From Cricetomys ansorgei (lineage: Eukaryota > Chordata > Mammalia > Rodentia > Nesomyidae), in contig JAMJFZ010003581.1 in the NCBI GenBank assembly GCA_026225945.1, positions 8,716,001 through 8,780,000 of the forward strand: a stretch of DNA of 64,000 bases, read 5' to 3'. The translations under genes were made by a program, and so were the position numbers. This document shows positions 1-12,259 of the stretch, one piece after another. Position 1 is the stretch's first letter. The number at the start of each line of letters is the position of its first letter. Below the pieces are notes generated by a model, which was given only the letters and a program-made list of their open reading frames with translations, ran no database searches and was not told where the DNA came from.

Positions 1-1511
1 TGGCTGGAAGGCTCTATTGATTCTGTGACTGTGGTGAGGCAGAAAATCATGGTGAATAGCTGTGGTGAATCAAAGCTGTTCACCCCACGGCCATTGGAAG
101 CAGGAAGCAAGCAAGCAGTAATTCTCCAGGTGGAAGATAGGCCCTTACATTCGTGCCCTTGATGACTTAATGTTTCCAACTAGTCTGACCTCTGAATATC
201 CTATCCTGGTTTGAGCTCTTTAGTAGATTAACCCACTAATGTAGCTACCATCCTCATGATCCAATCACCTCTCTCTGTGACAGCAGTGGCTGTGGCCCAA
301 GCCTTAGCTATGAGAGCTCTTGAGGGATACTTCATATCCAAACCATAATACCTGCCTCAAAAGTCACAGCATCCAGTGTGGGGTGAAATTCAGAGGCATG
401 CACACCTAATGCAGGAGTAATTGGTGCTACCTGGGAGGTAAGTACAAGGTGTGTAGATGCCTCCAGACTGGTACATGAAACTTAGTAAAGGAAGCAGTAA
501 AGCTGTCTTGAAGGATGCTTACCTTTTAGGCAAAGGGATGCGGAACACAGGCACCAAGACAACAAAGACACAGGGTTTGGCATCAGGTCTCTTGTGGAAA
601 GTGAAATCAGTCCAGTTCAGATAACCTTTAATTGTTTTATTATTTGACAGTTTCATGAATTTATGTAACCGATTTTAGTCGATTTACCCTTTATTCCCCT
701 CCCTCATCCTTCTTTCTCTCCTGCTGGAGCCCTTCTTCCTAGCAAATCCTCCCGCTGCTGTTGAGTCATCTTTTTGCATGTGGCCCCCTAGGTTTAATAA
801 GAGCTGTTGGCTGAGCCTGGCTGGGAGGTTACTTCCTAGAACTAAGGCAACCTATCAGTGGCTACACCACTGAAGAAAGTGACACCCCTCCTCCAACTAC
901 CATTAGTTGCAACTAGTCCCTCTGGGAGGAGTGAGGTCTCATGGCCCCCTCCCCCATCCGTAGTGAAATGGCGACCGGTCCAGTCTTGTGCGGGTCTTAG
1001 GCAGATAACCAAGGGTGTGGCAAATTCATGAGTACCACTGCTATGTCATACCCAGAAGATAACTTTTTCTGCCCAACCTCAACTCTTACATTCTTTTCAC
1101 GCCCTCTTCTGTGATATTCCAGAGCTCTAGAGGGACGATTAGATAACCTTTGATGCAGTCAAATTGTTGGCAGCCATCACTGGATCGGTACAGTGGGATC
1201 CCTGGAGCTCACCCAGTACGTTCCACAAGCAACAGTGTGGTCCACCCCTGGAACCAGGTACTGAGAGACTGACTCAACCGTCTGAGTCTAGGTTCAGCCA
1301 CCCACTAATTACGTGGACCATGGTCATCCAAGTGTTTTGGAACAGCCGTAGGAAGAGGTTGCCAATCACTGTCTTCCTTCGTCACGGAGCACCGAAAAGC
1401 AGTGTAAGTGTGAAGGGTTATTATTGACTCCACCTTTGGGGTAACTACATGACTGCCCTCTCTGAGATCCCCATTCTATATCAGCATTTTTCTTCTTTTT
1501 AAAACACTGTT

Positions 1512-1860
1512 TTGAGCTAGGTTCTCACTCAGTAACACCATCTAGCCTAGAATGCACTGAGTAGCTCAGTCTGGCCTCACACTCATAGCAATCCTCCTGC
1601 CTTAGCCTCTTTGGTTCTGGGATACAGGCACGTTTTAAAATTTCCCACTGTTTCAGAATAAAGTCTGAAATCCTTAGCACTGCTCTCAGAACCTCTGAAA
1701 AATCTAACTCCACTCTCTCCAGCTTTATCTCCCTGTTTCTTCACACACACACCTGCCCCTGTTTGTGTCTGAGAAAGGCTAAGTAGTCCAGGCTGCTCGT
1801 GAACTCTCAGTCTTCCTGCTTCAGCCTCCATAGTGCCAAGATAACAGGTGTGCACCTCTG
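1512..1860 (-). repeat. Two degenerate B1-like SINEs, antisense
   Basis: On the minus strand both copies (about 1512-1640 and 1750-1860) show the B1 order: a box resembling GGCAGGAGGATTGC, then a 'gaggccag' block, then an 'agactgagctactcagtg' block. Both are heavily diverged, which suggests old B1/proto-B1 copies. Confidence 0.6.
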
Positions 1861-3361
1861 CTCACAGCCTGCATTCTATCAGTGAAATGTGTGTCCATAA
1901 AGGCCCAGCTCAGATTTCATCTTTTCCTATCCTATCATCAAAACAAGTCACCTTTTTTTATACTCATAGTATATTTCAAATTATTAGGGCCACTGCCATC
2001 CTATTGAATTATAATGATATCTCTATCTTCTATAAAATACTGGAAGCTCCAATAATGTGTGCTACTTACAAATGGCGAGATTTAATGGCTTAAGCTATCA
2101 GATTCTTATTATCTTATTGCAGTGGGTCAAGAATTTAGGTGTGGCTTACACCTAGCTGGTTCCAGCTCAGGGTGGTTTACAGGCTGTGGTCAAGAGCAGC
2201 TACAGGACTCAAAGGGTTAGACGATCTGCTTCTAAAGTTGCTCCTCATACCCATGAAGTCAGTGCTGGTTGCTGGAAAAAATGTCTCAGACACTGCCGTG
2301 TCAATTTTGCTATACGTCTTTGAGGATTCACAAAATATGGCAGCTGAGTCCTCCCAAAGAGGCTGATCCAAGCTGAAGGAGAAACTCAAAAGGCCTTTTA
2401 TAACCTAGTATTAGAGCTAAAAAACATATACCCATCACTTATTCCATTTTCTGTTAGAAGTAGCCCTACTAAGCCTAGCCCACATTCAGTGGAAGCTTAC
2501 CCACATTGAAGGGAAAGGAATTAGTTGGATCTGAAGCCATATACAACTACCACACCTGGGTTGTCATATGTCTTTGTTCCAGTAACTAGCTGCGTCTGCC
2601 ACATGGTAGGTGCCCATGGACATTCCAAATGGAACAGCCAACAAACAGAAGTGTAACAGAGGCAGGGAAATACATGGGTGATACGTGGGGGTCACATGTA
2701 GAATGGTGGAGACAGGGTTTGGTGAGAGAAATTCTGAGATAGTTTTTACAGAACTCTGAGTGAATAAGAAGGGTTAGAAATAGGCTTACGAATTTTCTGC
2801 AAAATGTGGGATGCCATGAATTCTTAGAACTAAGCACGTGCATTGAAAATACTGGGGAATGTTTAACCCATCATTTATTAAAGATGGCCTGGGCAACTTG
2901 GACTTAGAGGTGGCTGTGATGGCTGAAGGAGGCTTCTAGCACTTCTTCTGCAGGTGCCAATGTGATACAAATGCATCTTAGAATCTTATATCTAATTGTT
3001 TAATTATACTGTAAAGGGAAGGGCTGGCTATCAGCAACAAAAGTAATGTCTAAGCCACCTCTCTTATAAAGGGGAGGTTCTAATGTCTGTTTCCCAGGGT
3101 TTTTGCCCCAAAGTATTAATGCTAGATTGACAGCATTACAAAGGAAATTCCTACAAATCATTGTGAAATGTGGGGGACAGTTATGCTGCATCATTTCAAA
3201 TACTAGGGTCCTGGTTTTCACTTTTAAGAACTCAGTGTCCCAGGACTTGGTCAACTTGCAGCCATGCTAATTAGTCTATTAGAACATTTCTACACAGAAA
3301 GTCAAGGTGCTCCAGAGTTCTTAATCTTTTTGTTCTTCACAAGGCTGGGGGCCACATTTCA

Positions 3362-3730
3362 GAGGACTCTTGACTGCAGAGATGGCTTAGTGAGTGAAAG
3401 CACAAGCTATGCAAGCAAGAGGGCCTGAGTCTGAATGCCCAGAAAGCATGTTGGCCATACAGCAGGAGTGCTTGGATTGGGTGATGGGAGGTGGAGACAG
3501 AAGAGTATCCAGAAGCGAGAGGAGCCGCTAGCCTGGCCTGCCCAGTGGGAAAGTCAACAAAAAGAGACCTTGGTTCAGACAAGGTGGAAGGTGAGGACTG
3601 ACACCTGAGGTTGACCTCTGACCTCCACATGGAGCTGATGCCTGCATGAAAGTACATTAATGTGGGAGCTCGTGCATGAGCACCTTCCTATACATCACAA
3701 ACCACACACACACACACACACACACACAAT
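3362..3730 (+). repeat. B3-type SINE with (CA)n tail
   Basis: The head 'gagatggcttagtgagtgaaagcac' region is a tRNA-like B2/B3 promoter. The 3' part has the B3 signature 'gacctctgacctccacatg' near 3615, followed by a CA dinucleotide run at 3705-3729. It is longer than a standard B3 because of internal insertion around 3470-3600. Confidence 0.65.
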
Positions 3731-4654
3731 GTGTCAGTCTTGAAATTAAACAAGGATTGGTACAATATAGCCATTGAAATGCCTTTCCGTTTTCCTGGGA
3801 GTTAGAAGACCCAGGGCTGTATGCTAAATAATGAACAGTATAGAATATAGGAAGAAAACTTCTCTAGGAACTCCATTCAGCTCCAATTATGCTCAGACTT
3901 TGCCATTTTTGCAAACGCATATTTACTCAGAAGTGAAATAACTGTGGACCTAATTTTAAAAAAGAAATTAAACAGTTCTTTGTTCATTTTGCATTTCTGT
4001 GCATTTAGAAGTGATTAGTTGTTCCTTCATTACTGGCAAGATTAAATCCAATATTTGCTAGTATAATTTGTTTAAAAAGACCTTTTGTCCTTCCGGAAGT
4101 ATTTTTTCAACTTAATATTAAATGGAAAGTTTGGATGAGAAAGCTCCTTTTTATTTCTTCAATGTTTATTCTTCGATTTCTGATAAACTAATACTTAGAT
4201 TTTGGGAGAGTCTTGGAAAACTAATTCAGGCTATCACCTGGCCTTTAAGTCTGGGAGTCAAACCTGGGTACCTGCACCTCCACTGCAAAGTAAGCTCTAC
4301 CGGGCGCAGGGCCTTTGGGGAGCAGCCGGCGGGCTGAGCGGCTGAACGCAGCCCGGTGCAAACCCTCCTACACCGGTCCGGCCAAGGCCTGGCCAGCGAG
4401 GAGGCCGGCGTGGAGCTTCCCGCTCCCAGCCCTCCCTGAGGAGGAAGCTGGGCGGGAGGAGTGGGATCCCGGCCCGCTTCCTGTCCGGCCGCGCGGGCGC
4501 CGCCTCCCCCTGGAGCCGGAGGACGAGGCTCCCGTTCCCGCGTCTCGGCTGAGTGAGCCCCGGCCATGAAACCCGCAACCCGCCGTGGCCAAGGCCGCGC
4601 GAGGGTTAACTGAGCCCCGCTCGCTTGGGGGGCGTGGTTGGTGGCGCTTGCCTC

Positions 4655-4866
4655 TGGGACTTGGGGGCGGGACGGAGGGAGGAAGGGGGCGTGGTCAGCA
4701 GCGCGCGCCTTTGCGGCCTGAGGGCGGAGCGGACGGAGGAAGGGGGCGTGGCCAGAGGCCTGCGCCAGTGCCGCCGCTGCGGGGAGCGGGCTGTGGCCGG
4801 GGGCGGGGCCGGGCGGGCGGAGGAAGGGGGCGGGGCCGGGCGGGCGGAGGAAGGGGGCGGGGCCCG
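4655..4866 (+). repeat. Tandem GC-box units in the Tram2 promoter
   Basis: A unit built from 'cggaggaagggggcg' plus 'gggccgggcggg' recurs at roughly 4674, 4734, 4816 and 4846. The last two copies are near-identical and about 30 bases apart; the first two are diverged and carry 'gcgtgg' in place of 'gcgggg'. Each unit contains one GC box, so the array multiplies Sp/KLF-type sites immediately upstream of the first exon. Confidence 0.75.
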
Positions 4867-4983
4867 AAGTTGTTCCGCGCTGGGCAGCGGGGCTGGCGGG
4901 CGGGCCGTGCCGGGCCGGAGAAGTTTTCACTGCGACTGCTGAGCGAGGGCGCGGGCCCCCGCAGGCAGTGCACGCCCGCTGTC

Positions 4984-5103
4984 ATGGCTTTCCGTAGGCG
5001 GACTAAAAGTTACCCGCTCTTCAGCCAGGAGTTCGTCATTCACAACCATGCGGACATCGGCTTCTGCTTGGTGCTGTGCGTCCTCATCGGGCTTATGTTC
5101 GAG
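4984..5103 (+). CDS. Tram2: Tram2 first coding exon (translocation-associated membrane protein 2)
   Basis: TRAM2 is a multi-pass ER membrane protein related to TRAM1. It works next to the Sec61 translocon and is linked to collagen synthesis through SERCA2b. The 40 encoded residues start MAFRRRTKSYPLF, continue with a VIHNHADIG stretch and enter the first membrane segment (GFCLVLCVLIGLMF), ending in GAG for Glu. This is the known TRAM2 N-terminus; TRAM1 differs (it begins MAIRKK). The exon ends in phase 0 at a strong donor, GTGAGT at 5104, exactly where TRAM2 should continue with VTAKTAF-like sequence. The start lies in a CpG island and is the first ATG in this frame. None of the remaining exons (about 330 residues) was found anywhere in the window. 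The only gene downstream is Taf8 in the opposite orientation, so this exon either has a first intron of more than 59 kb containing Taf8, or is an orphaned or duplicated exon. Confidence 0.93.
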
Positions 5104-7305
5104 GTGAGTAGAGCGTGGAGGGGTTGCTGCAGGGGCAGGCGGTCCTATGTCCGGTGCACCGCGGCGCAGACAGGGATTCCCGGACTTCGTCTGGGCTGGA
5201 GCGAGCCTGGCTGTCCCACACGTTATCTGCACCTCTGGCTTTGTGCACTCCTTCCACCCTGGCCTGGACTTGGGACAGTCCAGACAGCACCCCTAGCTTC
5301 TCGCTGTGCGGGCCTTGCCATGCTCTGTCGCCCCCTTGGGCATCCACTGTATCCTGCAACTCTCTCCCTGCATCCCTGAAACCCATGCCTGGCCTGGAAC
5401 CAATTGCAGCATTGCCTTCCTGGCCCCACGATTGGGGTTTCCTTTCTGGCATCCCGATGCCAAGCTGGGAGACTCCCAGACCCGCAGTAATTGCACAACC
5501 CCTGCCCCCCTTCTCCCAAGTCAGGGCCGCCAGATCTTCTGGGTTCTTCTTGTGGGAGGGACCCTAACTTTTCTGTACCTCTCTTGTAACTTTCTGGGTG
5601 TTCTTTATTTTAACCTCTGGAGCTTGCTCCAAGTGTTCTTATGTGGCCCTGGCTCCATCCCAGTGGGGGTCTTTTATGACCAACCTCTCTATGACCTAAA
5701 GGACTAGTTTTAAGATATCGTTTGGCACTTTGGACTGTCCCTGTAGATCCATGTGTGAATTGGATCTTTCCCTTTGCAGGAGCAAGGAGAGGAGCTAGGA
5801 TCCCCTTTGCTTATAGGTGAGAGGTGATTCTCCTGTGGCTTCAGGGATGTGGGGTGGGAAGAGAATGAGACCCTAAATTCAGCAGAGAGCTGGTGTAGGC
5901 CTCAGAACTGTCTGTGTAAACCACGAAGGGGATCCAAGGGGCTGATGGGAAGGACTCCCTACTACAAAGTGAGAAAAACGGTGATACTGGAAAGTGTGAA
6001 GGACTGGAGGAAACTGAGTATGGGTTTGCTGTGCTGTATCTTGTCTCGAGAGCACCATATGCGACGTGACCCGTGACTCCCCACACTCTCACTGTAGTCC
6101 ACCCAGGTCCTGAGAACCTCTCCCTCCTGGGTAATCTGCCTTCTGAGGGATATTAAGAAGCTTTTAAAAAGCTTTTTAAAAGTTGCCTATCTACCCCTGC
6201 ATCTACCCGTATCTCCCCTCTGTTACTGACACAGGTCCTGTTTGGCTGGGGACATTCTTGTGGTGGCCAGGTCTGGGCTGGATGCATGCCTTTGGCCAGG
6301 CTGTTGGGTTTGCCAGGAAGAAGCTGGGATGGGGTTGGTGTCCACACTCTGCTGGTCCTGCTGTCAGCCACTCTCCTTCCCTCCCATTGTGCTCTCCCTT
6401 AAGGTTCTGGAGACGAATGTGTCCCATTCCTTGCCCTGTCTCATTGAAGACTGACAGCAGCCTCAGTTTCTCCATCATTGAAGACCCGGTTAAAACCTGT
6501 CTCCCTTACACAGTGATTGTAAAGCTTAAAGACAAGGTTCTTGTCAGCCACAAAAGCCCTTCCTCCTTACCAATGAATCTGTTTCTTGCTCCTGGACCCT
6601 TGTTATTATTTAACGTGATGGCTTAATGAGAAGGCAGAGGACGTGCTCTGCTCAGCATCTGCCTTCTGTCTGTTTGCTGTCCTCCATTCTAAGAGGCTTC
6701 TCAGGGCCATGTTCCAGTGCTTGGAGGGTAAGACTGGAGCGACACTCCTGTCAATCATAACCTCACAGACATGTGCTCTACAGCTGGCCGCAGGCTCTTG
6801 CTTAGCCTGTGGCCCTCTGGTATCTGTAGCATCTGTTAAGATGTTTGGCTTTACCTGCCTTAGTGATGTATATAAGGAGATGCCAGTATTTGTACCCCTA
6901 CCTCCTTTGTTCCCCATCTCTAGCCTTGTGGGAAGTCCTTTGCATTAGGTCAGTGACATCTGTGGAAACAGAGAAGTGCTAGAATTGTCATTCCTAGTAC
7001 CTGATGGAAGAGAAAGGACCAAGGTGGGAGGGAGCCATTTTCCCTCTCCCTTAGGAATGGTCTTTGGGCTGTAGAGCAGACTTGGTTGAAATGCCAGCAG
7101 GTGACTCTTTTCACCAGTCTTTTTCTGTAGTACCTTAGCCCTGTGGGGCTTACAGCACAGATGTTTCTTTCTGAAGCTGCTTTGAGCTCGTTTAGGAGGA
7201 AGGAGGCTTTCTCCTGAACCTCCAATATCAAAGACTCCTGATCTGTGCTGAGTCTTTAGTAGGTCTTCACCGTCAGTTCCCACCTACCGACTGTACAGAG
7301 ATTAC

Positions 7306-7384
7306 ATGTGTGCATACGTGCGCATATGTGCATGCGTATGCAAGTGTTTGAGTGTGCGTGCACATGTGTGCTTGCATGTGTGTG
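7306..7384. repeat. Alternating purine-pyrimidine tract
   Basis: About 80 bases of TG/CA/CG alternation with few breaks ('tgtgcatacgtgcgcatatg' and similar). A second, pure (TG)n run lies at 7532-7553. Such tracts can adopt left-handed DNA. Confidence 0.75.
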
Positions 7385-8401
7385 ATTAGTTACATAGAGC
7401 TCTGCTATCATTACTAAATGAGAAACATCCTGGAAAGTAGGGGTTGGGCAGACACCTCAAAACCTATCACAGGACAGACTGTTTCTGGGATCTTCCCAGG
7501 GGTGGTGGCGGCAGCAGTGGCACGCGCATGCATGTGTGTGTGTGTGTGTGTGTTTATAGGTGGGCATATAGTAGGAAGGTTTCTGTGAGGACAGAAGGAG
7601 GTGTAGGGGCAACAGAGAGAATAGTCATCAGGCTCCTGAGTTTGTATCTTGGGCCAGGCCAGGATTCCCTTCATTTTGGAAGCTGAGCCAGGAAAACTAT
7701 AATTGTAATTCTTCCAATAGAAGGTGACTCTTGTGATCACCCCCTCCCTGAAGTCCCCTCCTAGGCTCTCTGTTCCCCAACCCACACAGGCTAGGAAGTC
7801 ACAGCCATCCCGGCCTCCCTGCCAGTCACCTCTGCAGGGCTCCCCTCTCAGGATCCCCAGGGCTTAGGTTCTGTCTCCAGGGAGATGTTGAAGCCAAATC
7901 CCTTCCCTTGGGATCACTTCCTTTTGGGAACACATGAAAGGCTGTCTGGCCCTTGTTCCCCCCAAGCTGTGCTCAGACACACTTAGTTTTGTTTTGGGTT
8001 ATCTCATTTCCAAGGCAAGGACAGCTTCTTCCCCAGCCCGGGTTTTGCCCCATCTTCTGTCTGTTTGGAATAGAGCTGTTCAGTGCAGCCACTGCACTTG
8101 GCTAAAAAATGTCAGGAATGTGGAACTTTATTCCCCCCTCCTTCCTTTCCAGCTTTCTCTTTCTTAGCTGCTGAGTGAGAGGTGGTGCAGGGGGCAGTTT
8201 TTTTCTCAACATTTTGGACTTTCTTAGGTGGAGTGTGGTTCGTTCTTCAGGGCGTGGGTCGCTAGTTGGGATGTGTGTGTATGTCAGACGTGAAAGTAGC
8301 CATCCCCCTCCCACTTTCCTTTGCCTGCCTTCCTTGTGCCACGTTTCCAACTGAAACAGGCAGGAGAAGAGGAAAACTCTTTCATTAGCAAATGGAGAAT
8401 G

Positions 8402-8420
8402 AGAAATAGGGGGCGCCTGG
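8402..8420 (+). promoter_or_regulatory. CTCF-like core motif (weak)
   Basis: The sequence ATAGGGGGCGCCTGG matches the AGRKGGCRS core of the CTCF consensus but not its first bases. It is sequence-only and of modest strength. Confidence 0.25.
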
Positions 8421-10104
8421 AGGAGAGGAAGCAGTTTCTGTACCACCTGTAAAATGTCATCTCAGGACAGAAACTCGTTTCTTCTTTGGTTGCCGCAGCT
8501 GCAGGGAAATGTTTCTGAGATTCTGAGGGTCATTTGCAGGTTTGGTGGTTTGTTTTTTGTTTTTTTTTTATGTAGGCCATGATGATGACTTAAGGGATTA
8601 GTACCCAGAGGTGTTTGGGGATAGTGGCTGGTTGGGCTTTTTAAATTGTTACTGAGGCAGGTGTGGAAGATAGCTCTTTTTTTTTTTTTTTCTTTCCAGG
8701 AACTAATTTCTTCCCTGTTCCAGACCCTGTGACAGACTGGTCAGGAAGAAATATTTGCAGCATATACAATGGGAGCCTGTTGCACGTGTCATAAGTGTTT
8801 GGCCTGGGGGAGGTGGGGCGAGTCCTGTAGCACCAGTTCATACTCCTGGACGTATCAGCCTTCAACCAGACAGCCGGTCCAGTCCCTTGACTCTAGATGA
8901 AAAGGTGTTATGCGTTGTGTCAAGAAAGATTCTTCTACTGTGTTAATTAATAGAAGTATATACGTGACACACCCGAACACCTGTGGCTGTCAGCTGCTTT
9001 CTACTAACTTCTACTGCACTTTTGGGGTTGTTACTTTGTCGGCTTTTATAATTCCTGACTTTATGCCTCTACCCCTGGAACTGGAGATGCTAGAGGACAC
9101 CAGGAGGGGTCCCCCATAGTCACGGGTGCCTTATTTGCTTGAATTTCTGCATGTGGAACTCAGTGATTTGAGAACAGAGCAGAAATTTGGAGTTTGAGTT
9201 TCTCTTGATCAGGACTCCAGTTTAACCCTATGGGATGAAAGGGCATATTCATTCTTCTTCTCTTCCCTTGGCAAAAGTGAAAGATGGTATTGGTCAACTG
9301 GTGAAGTTTTGACTCCAAGTGCAGGTTGAAGACCAACACGTTAAGAGCCCCCCTAGCACTGGGGTGCTTCACTGGCATGCACTGTAGTCACACTGATGAC
9401 TGTCACCTCTAGCTTCATTATTGGGGTGAAGGTCTGCTCTCTACCCTCGGCCTGCCCATCGAGGCCCTGGCTGTATGTCGTCTTAGGGATGACGTATTCT
9501 GAGATGGATACCTTTCTCCCAAATTCTCCCTAGCCATCTACTGTCCAAATGACGGTCCCCGGCTCCCCTAATCTTCCCTTTGCCCAAGGATCCTTGCACT
9601 GTGGCTGTGCCATGCACAGCACGCTTTCTCTCTGACATTTGTCTTATTAGACTGCAAGGCATGGGTACCAGAGGGTCTCCATGCTGCCAGTGTGCTCTGG
9701 AGCAGTGAAGACTACCAGGAAACTGCCCTGGAAGCTAAATAGGTGCCACTCTTGCTCACCCTGTTGTCTGGATCCTCAGTGGCTCGTTGCTCAGAGGCAC
9801 TATCCGGGCTGCTCACAGCCGAGCGCCTCAGTCCCGACTGTTTGTGGGATCACATGTGTTGCTATGGTGAATGCTTCACTCGGGCAGGCATGAACTCCTT
9901 TTTGATCTGCTTCGTCGTGGGCATGGGCCCCAGAAATCGCACTGTAGCATAGCTGATGTACCTCTCATTTCCACCCTGATAAGTGCTGAAGCCAGAGGGC
10001 TGATAGGAGCGGGTTAGAATTCCCACAGGACAGAACTGCTTTCCAATTCGTCAGTGTGCTATTAGCTAGCTTTGCTGGGGAAACTTTACTGATGCTAACT
10101 CATA

Positions 10105-10260
10105 ATTTTTTTTGGTTTTTCGAGATAGGGTTTCTCTGTTGTAACTCTGACTGTCCTGAGACTCATTCTGTAGACCATGCTAGCCTCAAAGTCACAGAGA
10201 CCCACCTGCCTCTGCCTCCCAAGTGCTGAGATTAAAGGCGTGCACCGCCACAGCCCGGTT
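10105..10260 (-). repeat. B1 SINE, antisense
   Basis: The sequence begins with a T-run and 'gagatagggtttctctgttg' and ends 'gattaaaggcgtgcaccgcc', the complete B1 in reverse. It is well preserved and therefore fairly young. Confidence 0.9.
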
Positions 10261-10911
10261 AGTGGATCTGTGCATTACCTGGAAGTAACACATGTGGGCT
10301 GTTCCACTTGGAAGCCTTTCTGCCTAGAAAGGTCATTGAAATTCACATCTCCCTCAAGGAGACTATGGAGAATGACCCGGATGTGTATGTATGTCATATG
10401 TGAACCCAGATGAATGGGCGGGAGCATTTCCCACCACTGAAGTCACTGCCTGCCATTATCCAACATCTGTGTGAGATAAGGGGCTTCTGGCTGTAGTTTG
10501 CTCACTGACCTTATCGTCAAGTTAATATTGTGGTCGTAGCTCGAGGGCGCATCTGTTTTATGAGTTCATGACCTTAGAGGGCGACCTAAGAAAAGCCCCA
10601 CCCCCAAAGAAGTTGAGAGATCTGCCCAAGGCAGTTAGAGTAAATGTTTGACAAAACTGGAGCCACACCCAGTCCACCTCTGGTGCATCTTCTTTATCTC
10701 TGCCTTGAACCGTAGACTTTGTGTTTGAATGCCAGTCTATGTGTGGTCGGACATCTTGAAAGTAAGAGCACTGTACTCCTTCATTTGGCAGATGCTCACT
10801 AAATGGCTGCGTACCTGTGATGTACTTGCTCAAGGAAGGCAGAGACGAAGAAGGTTACATATCACAGCCCTGTCCTCAAAAAGGTCACAGTGTGGTACCT
10901 TAAAGTTGCAC

Positions 10912-11115
10912 TAAGCTGGGCATATGGTACAGGCCTGTGAGCCCAGATGTTCCGGAGGCCGAGTCCAGAATATTACGAGTTCAAAGCTAGCCTGGGCAGC
11001 ATAGTGAGATACTATTTTAAAAAGTAAAAAATGGGCTGCGTATGGTTCATTGATAGAGTGCTTCCCTAGCATGTGCCGAGCCCTAGATTCAAACTCAGGT
11101 ACCACAGAGGGGAAA
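10912..11115 (+). repeat. B4-type SINE (B1-like + ID-like halves)
   Basis: A diverged B1-like half ('gctgggcatatggtacaggc') is followed by an ID-like half ('gttcattgatagagtgcttc', 'cctagcatgtgc', 'attcaaactcaggtacca'). This bipartite layout defines B4. Confidence 0.7.
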
Positions 11116-11654
11116 AAACGTCATGGAAAACAGTCAGGTGCTGTCAGTCAGGGCGCTACGGAGCCCGCCCCCAGGGCAGGAGAGACCAGTCCCCTCCTTC
11201 TGCTTGCGTCATGCTGCCCACTGCCGTGTACCATATGTGATCTGTGTACCAAGGTCGGCAGGGGGACTGTCTACCCATCCCCGCCCTCATCCAATATATT
11301 CCTTTGCCCACGCTGAATAAAGTGACCCCTGATTCCACCAGAATAGGGCCCCCGAGGCCTGGTTCTTTACGCCTCGTTCCTTCATTCTCTGCACAGTGAA
11401 TCGGATTTGCGCTAGTCCGGGCCCTCGCCCTTTTCCCTTGCCCCACCCCTGCTCCCAAGCGCTCCTGCCTACAACCTTTACCCACGGCCAGAGGGTGGGC
11501 AGTGGCTGGGAGAGAGAGGCCAGAACACCGGGAAAACTTGATGTGTGTGACAGTTGCAGCCTTGGCCTCTTGGGCCTCGACCTCAAGCCACTGAGCTTGG
11601 TTGAAGAGCATTTATTAAGAACTAGCACCCTGGCTGTGGGTGTGAGGGTTTAGA
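11116..11654. other. Unannotated spacer
   Basis: No gene seen. Overlapping open frames of up to 150 codons on both strands reflect moderate GC content. None carries a recognisable domain or splice structure. Confidence 0.5.
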
Positions 11655-12210
11655 GGAAAAGAGCAATGGTCACACCTAGAGATCACGCCAGGCATATCTG
11701 GCACCCAAACATATGTTACTACTTTGATGCAGGCCATAGGGGCTAATATCAAAAATCCCATAGGTATTCCCATAGTGAGGGGCTTCAATTCCTTACCCTC
11801 ATCTTTAACTAATGTTCAATGTTGTATAACAGTATTCTTTGAATGAAACATTTCATCCTGGGGGGAGGCTCCTTAAGACTTAGAGCATTATAAGGGGTGC
11901 TCAGGATCACTTGGTAAGCAACTCATAAGTCTCCAGAAATCCCTGAGGCCTACCAGATTCACAAAGATTCCTTCCTCCCCAAGGTTATATAAACAGTAAG
12001 GACTGCTGAAAAGAGAAGTCTCTAGCATGTTGAGCTGCCTGCAAGTCATACAGAGAGCTCCAAAAATGAACCTTTCGTGAGTAGTGACTTGGGGTGATGA
12101 AGCTGCCTCTAAGTCATCCCTACTCCTGTAAGTGACCCTAATAAATTCACTGGTTTACCAAGTTGAACTTTGGTAGAGTCCAGGTTTTTTTGGGGACTGT
12201 AATCAATGCC
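11655..12210 (+). mobile_element. Solo LTR-like element
   Basis: The order of signals is that of a retroviral LTR read on the plus strand: a TATA box (TATATAAA, 11986-11993), then about 150 bases later a poly(A) signal (AATAAA, 12140-12145) in the context 'ccctaataaattcactggt', typical of rodent ERV LTR R regions. The 5' boundary near 11655 is estimated. No primer-binding site or internal coding part could be recognised next to it. Confidence 0.6.
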
Positions 12211-12259
12211 CTGTCCGGAGTGAGAACTTTCTTCACGCATCCCATGAAACGCTAAAATA

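Larger units (their letters stand above)
1..4289. other. Intergenic DNA upstream of Tram2
   Basis: No coding exon could be supported here. The open frames are short, lack conserved motifs and are interrupted by SINE remnants. The first 360 bases resemble an old interspersed repeat (a phrase about an emptied LTR-like tail near 325-355), but I cannot name the family. Two degenerate B1-like copies (1.5-1.9 kb) and a B3 (3.36-3.73 kb) are listed separately. The stretch 3.8-4.2 kb is AT-rich and featureless. Confidence 0.6.
4290..5110 (+). promoter_or_regulatory. Tram2: CpG island / Tram2 promoter and 5' leader
   Basis: The GC content rises abruptly at about 4290 and CpG dinucleotides stay dense until just after the first exon. 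There is no TATA box near the expected start; many GGGGCGGGG boxes point to a Sp/KLF-driven housekeeping promoter with dispersed starts. The leader directly before the ATG at 4984 has no in-frame stop for about 400 bases. I attribute this to GC richness and not to an N-terminal extension, because no ATG opens that frame. Confidence 0.85.
5104..10104 (+). other. Putative Tram2 intron 1, mostly single-copy DNA
   Basis: The stretch begins with the Tram2 donor. It is strikingly poor in SINEs compared with the rest of the window and contains no recognisable exon, although open frames on both strands reach 60-150 codons in the GC-rich first kilobase. Such an SINE-poor block just behind a CpG-island promoter often holds regulatory DNA. 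Dinucleotide runs at 7306-7384 and 7532-7553 are listed separately. Confidence 0.55.

Noticed and set aside
4226..4930. 234-codon minus-strand open frame
   Set aside because: It is antisense to the CpG island and encodes Pro/Ala/Arg repeats that mirror the GC boxes; no conserved domain.
4585..4983. Open frame in phase with the Tram2 start, a potential N-terminal extension of about 130 codons
   Set aside because: It opens at GTG, has only Gly/Arg/Ala-rich composition from GC-box repeats, and the known TRAM2 protein starts at the ATG at 4984.
5104..5710. Several 100-150 codon open frames just after Tram2 exon 1
   Set aside because: They overlap each other on both strands and lie in a GC-rich intron start; none continues TRAM2.
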